From: Fomes fomentarius
Taxonomy: Eukaryota; Basidiomycota; Agaricomycetes; Polyporales; Polyporaceae
Assembly (NCBI GenBank): GCA_022606135.1
Contig: JABYQN010000008.1
Coordinates: 1,116,001 to 1,180,000 of the forward strand
Length of the DNA stretch: 64,000 bases
Direction of reading: 5' to 3'
In this document: positions 59,533-64,000 of the stretch, in pieces
Layout of the letters: each line of letters opens with the position of its first letter
How positions within the stretch are numbered: position 1 is the first letter of the stretch
Position numbers and translations under genes: made by a program
Notes under the pieces: generated by a model
The model's input: the letters and a program-made list of their open reading frames with translations, nothing else
Told to the model about the DNA's origin: nothing
Databases searched by the model: none

Positions 59533-60750
59533 TTACGTTATCGAAGAGGGCAGTAGATGCTGCAGGACAGTGTCTACATTTCCGCCGGCAGCGAGCGGCC
59601 ATTCAGCTGCGTCTTTATCGTCCGCGGAAAGAGCACTCCAGTTCGGGGATGCGGTGGCGCGGATGTGGGAGAAGTCCTGAACGGAGAGATAGTTGCTCTT
59701 TGTATCCTGGTGGTGAAACAGCGATCATCATCGGTGCTGTAATATCAAATAAATGTGAATCGACGCACAGCATGCGTCCCACACGTACGCCGCAAAGGCG
59801 TCGGATAGTCAGCGAATCGCACTGCAGAGCAATGCTCGATGATTGGGTTTGAGGAGATGGCGATGTATACGTCGACCTGAGATGATGTGTGCATCCGAAA
59901 CTATACCATACATAGGACGCGTCAGAGAGGGAAAGACTCTGCCACCGAAGTGGTTAAACCTGACCTGCCGGCTTCCTAGTGCGATGACGCAATTATTCAA
60001 ATCGTGTAGAAGGGCGCTGCCCGTTATGATTGGCAACATCAGGATTGTATTCGACAGATTCCTCGCATGGAGGGCGGTGAAGGTTATATCGCTCGGAGCA
60101 TCGGTATTCGCGTCGGATGGGACCAGATTCACGATACAATGGTCGAGATCAGAGATGGTTAAATCAGAGGCGGATGACCAGGGTGATGAGAGCGATACCA
60201 GAGTCAGGTACTTGTGCGAATGTCCTGATATCAAGAGCCCAGAAGTAGGGGCTTGCGCAGACGCAGCTGCAGGATCCGAGGCTGGTGCAGCGGCGCTATA
60301 CGCAGGAACTGGAGCAGATGTAGCTGGCTTGCCTGCCTTCCGCTTGAAGACGAACTTGGATTTGGGTGCACTCGAAGCTCGGAGTGTATCCAGTCCCGCC
60401 TCAAGCTCCTTCAGTTGCTGTTGAAGTCATTTCCTGAATGTGTGCAATACACACGCGAGTAGTTCCTCGGCTCACCTTATCGTATTGTCGTTGATCATAT
60501 GCAGGTAGGAAAGCGATCGCGTCCGTATAGTCTTTCCTCAGCTTCGCCAGCTCGAGCGCCATGTGCTCTATACCTTGGGTAGTGCCTGAGCCATTGTTCA
60601 TAGCGTTAAGCTGGCTAGTTAGATCTGACAGAGATTGTGCTTCAGGGCGGGAATTTGTCGAGCAAACATGGTTGAATGCCGACCAGATATCGCAGCTTGA
60701 GTGCGGGTGCAGTATTGCTGTGTGAGCTCCTGGTTTGTTTCTGACATTGT
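59533..60750 (-). CDS. Tubulin-binding cofactor C (TBCC domain protein)
   Basis: Cofactor that, with cofactors D and E, releases folded alpha/beta-tubulin and stimulates tubulin GTP hydrolysis in the cytoplasm. Read on the minus strand: an N-terminal helical part (IEHMALELAKLRKDYTDAIA, FLPAYDQRQYDK), then LKELEAGLDTLRASSAPKSK and the basic FVFKRKAG linker. The beta-helical TBCC domain follows: ISDLDHCIVNLVPSD, FTALHARNLSNTILMLPIIT, GSALLHDLNNCVIALGSRQ, then FRMHTSSQVDVYIAIS, NPIIEHCSAVRFADYP. The end is YLSVQDFSHIRATASPNWSA with a stop at 59533. The Gln-Phe-Arg triad typical of the family is split by an intron after SRQ. The 5' end is unclear: the reading frame extends upstream of 60601 through DIWSAFNHVCSTNSRPEAQS, but the nearest ATG (near 60748) is in another frame. 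Confidence 0.82.
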
Positions 60751-61012
60751 GGTTGATTGACGCTTCTGATCGCTGGAGGTGGTGAGCTGGCCGTCTTCTT
60801 GAGGAGGACCGTCAAGGTCAGAGGCAAGTCACGACTGGTGTAGCAGCGTCACACTTACGGGAGGGAGCATGTCACACTGTGACAAGATGTACTTGGGTAC
60901 TGCAGTTGGCGTTTAGCGCGGGCCGCAGGTTGCCTCCTCCCTCCATCGCGGCTCCCGTCTCCCTCTCTGATACTACTTTCTTTCCTTTACCAATCGCTGA
61001 CGATTTACGAGC
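60750..61012. promoter_or_regulatory. Bidirectional promoter region of TBCC and RBX1 genes
   Basis: The two genes are divergent with at most about 260 bp between them. The half next to RBX1 is pyrimidine-rich on the plus strand. No TATA box is evident. Confidence 0.4.
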
Positions 61013-61662
61013 ATGGCGGACACCATGGATGTCGACCAACCCGTTGCGGAGCCTAAGGGAAAGACCAAGGAGGATGGTGCCAAGAGCCTCGACAAGAAGC
61101 GATTCGAAGTAAAGAAGGTGCATCCATCTCTATAAACGTAGTCCGTATCTATTGCTGACATCATGGTCTGTGCTGGGACGAATGGCTACAGTGGAACGCC
61201 GTTGCTCTGTGGGCTTGGGGTGAGTGGCATACACCTCGTGGGCCGGAGTGGCGATGCTTATCGAGCCGTCCTAACAGACATTGTCGTCGAGAACTGTGCG
61301 ATCTGCAGGAACCATATCATGGATCTCTGTACGTACCTCTCTTTGTGGGCTTTCTGCAGCCATCTGACGTTCCCATCGCCTAGGCATCGACTGCCAGGCG
61401 AACCAGGTCTCCGCCACCAGTGAGGAGTGCAACGCCGCATGGGGTATCTGCAACGTGAATCCATCCTTTGTTCCTTGTGTTCTTACATGTTGTTCATCAC
61501 TTGCTGTCGCAGCACGCCTTCCACTTCCACTGCATTTCGCGCTGGCTCAAGACCAGGAACGTCTGCCCTCTAGACAACAGAGAATGGGAACTTCAGAAGT
61601 ACGTCCCATTTATGACAATCAAAACATGCCCGCTGAAACCTTTCTTCAGGTACGGTCGCTAG
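61013..61662 (+). CDS. RBX1: RBX1/Roc1 (Hrt1) RING-H2 subunit of cullin-RING ubiquitin ligases
   Basis: RING-H2 protein that binds cullins and recruits the ubiquitin-charged E2, and also promotes neddylation. Six exons (61013-61117, 61192-61219, 61278-61328, 61384-61454, 61513-61598, 61650-61662) keep frame and give 117 residues, the usual size. Cullin-binding strand: [25 protein letters not shown]2 ligands are all present: [20 protein letters not shown], then [20 protein letters not shown] with [16 protein letters not shown], including the Asp that replaces the last Cys in Rbx1 proteins. The C-terminus is ELQKYGR. The N-terminal 25 residues are a variable acidic/Lys tail. The gene looks fully functional and is the most conserved in the window. 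Confidence 0.96.
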
Positions 61663-62476
61663 ACTACTCAGACCATTGTATCAGCTTCCTCGTTACGACG
61701 ATGTATCATATACGTTTGCAATTTGTGTTCATACAATTGGAAAAGGCTCCTTATCCATGCCCCAGTCTCGAGACAGTTGCAGTAGGCGAGGGCATCCAGC
61801 TGGGGTCCAATCATACACATGAGTTTCGTGGTCGAAACGGCCTTCTCTCGCCCATCCGGGGACTACTCGTTTGTGTTTGTGTAGAATAAGAGCGGAAGTC
61901 TTCTGTCGCTCAATATACAATCACAGCAGGTGCAGAGGACCGCCGCGATCGCAGGAACTGGTGCGGTTCAAGTGGTTTTAGTCCTTAAACTTGGTCCAGA
62001 CGCCTGGTGACTGACGCTCTATCCTTTATGTCAGATCACCTTGACCTTGTGGCATGCTTGATCTATTCTCGCCCGAACAACCTTGCCCGTAATCGAATCA
62101 TGATCATCGCTGGAAGAGCACCAAATAGTGGATGATCATGACCGTCACATTAGCTCAGTGGCACGAGGACCCCTTCAAGTTGTTGTTGAACATCAATCTC
62201 GTCTAGATCTTTCTGCGTTACGACACCCTCCTCCTAGGTTCCTCAGACTCGAGAAAGCGGACATCTACGATGGTATGTAGCCCTTCCAATATTCGTCCTC
62301 GACTTAACAGACTACGGACGTATCTGAGGTCAGATATTCTAGGCGCGAGAGAAGAGAAAATGTACGGTAACGATGGGTGTAATAAAGTTAGAAGACCAAG
62401 ACGTATTCGAAGCGACGTTTATTCCGTTGGTTCTGATCTTGGAGAGAGGAATAACATGGATCCTCTTGTGCAACAT
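61663..62476. other. Intergenic
   Basis: 3' flank of RBX1 and the left side of the chimeric P450 copy. No gene seen. A short frame (TLAQWHEDPFKLLLNINL, about 62145-62205) has a coding look but no context. Confidence 0.4.
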
Positions 62477-63852
62477 CGACTGACTGTGCACACAAGGGTC
62501 TATCCCGGACGCTATATCGCGGAGGCAGCAATATTCATACACTGCATGTCTTTCGGTAGAGTTCCTGCCTTTTCTACGACATGTCCCAGCGTTCGTCCCC
62601 GGCGCGGGATTCCAAAAGAAGTTTGCGGAGTTGCGAGAGGTGTCCGACGACCTCAAGAGTGCCCCAGTGACTCGGGTAAAATTGTAAATGGTGAGTGGAC
62701 AAGAGCTGCCCCGAGCGCCATGGCCGGACTCACATCGACCGTGTGATGCTCTCATTACGCAGGAGCGGGGGGAGGTCGCACCAGCAATCACCGCACATTT
62801 TCTCGAAGGGATCTATCGCACTGACGTTGAGGGAGCCAAGTTAGCGGAGGAAGAGGAGATTGTGGGGAACGTGGGGGCAGTTGCTTTCGTAGGTAAGCGA
62901 TCGTTGTTCACGTGGAGTAAAAAGCATCCAAGGTTCACATTCAAACTATCCAGCTGGGTCGGATACGGTTCGTGCCTTACTTGTTGATATCGTATCATCA
63001 TGATTTCTCATAGTCACTACCACAGACATTTTCCGTACTGCAGACAGTGTTCCTCGCCATGTCGTTATACCCCGATGTTCTGAAAAAGGCACATGCGGAA
63101 CTCGACGCGGTTGTCGGGCCTAGCCGCCTTCCAGATTTCGACGACGAGAGGTCTCTTGTCTACGTCAGTGCGATCATCAAAGAAGCACAACGCCGGATTC
63201 CTGCTGTGCCGACTGGAATACCGCACGGCACAACGGAGGACCTGGAACTGCGCGGATATCTCATCCCTGCGGGTACCGTTATAATGCCAAACATATGGTC
63301 AGTATCACGAGACGTCGCTTTCAATACCGAGCACCTCTTTAACTCATCAAACCACCTTCGCATATTTTTAGGGCTTGCATGCACGATCCAGAAGTGTTCG
63401 AAGATCCAGAGACGTTCCGTCCAGAACGTTACATCAAGGATGGCGCACTCAATCCCAGCGTGCGCGACCCAGCAGCGTTCACGTTCGGGTTCGGTAGACG
63501 GTGCGTGTTCATGTCTTTCACCGGGCTTCCTTGTAACTCAAGGGCTTGTAGGATTTGCCCAGGACGCTACTTCGCAGAGGCAGCGATGTTCATCAACGTT
63601 GCTGCGGCACTGCACGTCTTCGATATATCGCCTCCTTTGGATGAGCGGGGGAATGTGATCAGGATTGTGCCGAAGATGACGGATGGTATAGCCAGGTGCG
63701 TTCTGAACAACCTTTTCCACGCTTTGTGACAATATGCTCAACTTCACAGCCATCCGGAGGACTGTCGTTGCACTATCAAGCCGCGCTCTGCGAGCGCAGA
63801 AGCATTGATTTTGGCGCAGGCGGCGAGTGACTCGGATCGTCACGTTTCCTAG
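62477..63852 (+). pseudogene. Truncated mosaic P450 pseudogene (D), inverted relative to P450 A-C
   Basis: Opposite-strand partial copy of the array. Positions 62477-62539 match the heme-loop intron end and following exon of P450 C (TVHTRVYPGRYIAEAAIF), with the heme-ligand Cys codon changed to Tyr. At about 62555 the sequence switches to an internal part of the A/B type (VEFLPFLRHVPAFVPGAGFQ) and continues collinearly to the C-terminus: GAKLAEEEEIVGNVGA, AGSDT, KEAQRR, FRPERYI, FGFGRR-ICPGRYFAEAA, HPEDCRC, with a stop at 63852. The N-terminal third of a P450 (anchor, hinge, B-C region) is absent. A nonsense codon (TAA at 62685-62687) replaces the TCG found in A and B at the end of the first retained exon. 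The 3' flank is also homologous to that of A and B. It cannot encode a functional P450. Confidence 0.88.
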
Positions 63853-64000
63853 TAGTAAAGGAAAACTGGCCCGTGAAGTGCCACGCATAGAGAATAGTAG
63901 GAATAAGCGACACACGGACTTCTTCAGGCAGGGCATGCAGATGTTTGATATTTCAACGTTGATAGTTATCACTGCCTTGCAAAATGTTTCATGTTTCCCG
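63853..64000. other. Duplicated 3' flank of the P450 unit
   Basis: Homologous (inverted) to the DNA just below the stop codons of P450 A and B, for example the CACTTCACGGGCCAGTTTTC region. The duplication therefore extends to or beyond the window edge. Confidence 0.6.

Noticed and set aside
1..64000. CRISPR arrays, bacterial operons, Shine-Dalgarno sites or intact transposons
   Set aside because: The gene structure is eukaryotic throughout. I saw no regularly spaced repeats, transposase or reverse transcriptase domains, or terminal repeats.

Overview
The window is nuclear DNA of a filamentous basidiomycete, almost certainly an Agaricomycete. The evidence is dense short spliceosomal introns (mostly 45-75 bp), fungal gene families (Ste6-type ABC transporter, multicopper oxidase, DUF6534 membrane protein, tandem OrdA-like cytochrome P450s), a very long PH-domain protein of a kind I associate with Agaricomycetes, and both strands carrying monocistronic genes. 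I used no database, so species level is not claimed. Most gene models were assembled by hand, requiring GT-AG borders and a consistent codon phase through every junction.

Layout. Positions 1-7,000 are gene-poor: one probable unrecognised gene (about 1.9-2.8 kb) and a decayed acidic coding fragment near 5.6-5.9 kb. From 7 to 36 kb runs a conserved housekeeping-like block: a membrane-anchored multicopper oxidase (+), a Ste6-type full ABC exporter (+), the PP2A activator PTPA (-), the ribosome-biogenesis factor SURF6/Rrp14 (+, head-to-head with PTPA), a dolichyldiphosphatase-like PAP2 phosphatase (-), a Zrg17-like zinc transporter (+), and one gene of about 11.7 kb (-) encoding a roughly 3,600-residue PH, low-complexity, SR-rich and coiled-coil protein.

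From 36.9 to 58.2 kb lies a more fluid island: a small secreted protein, a DUF6534 membrane protein, three tandem P450 genes (A and B near-identical, C diverged), and four small cysteine-rich genes. The four cysteine-rich genes share one three-exon plan with phase-1/phase-1 introns and form two convergent pairs that bracket the P450 block. A conserved mitochondrial-type protein gene sits inside the first pair. At 59.5-61.7 kb the conserved tubulin cofactor C (-) and RBX1/Roc1 (+) genes stand head-to-head. The window ends with an inverted, N-terminally truncated mosaic P450 pseudogene (+) derived from the same array.

How it fits together. The housekeeping genes are unrelated neighbours; only the head-to-head pairs suggest shared promoters. 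The island shows active rearrangement: P450 duplication with flanks, an inverted chimeric copy, and a fragment of about 195 bp of the PH-domain gene (including its intron) copied between P450 A and P450 B. The strongest candidate for something undescribed is the four-member cysteine-rich family, which I cannot match to any family I know by name.
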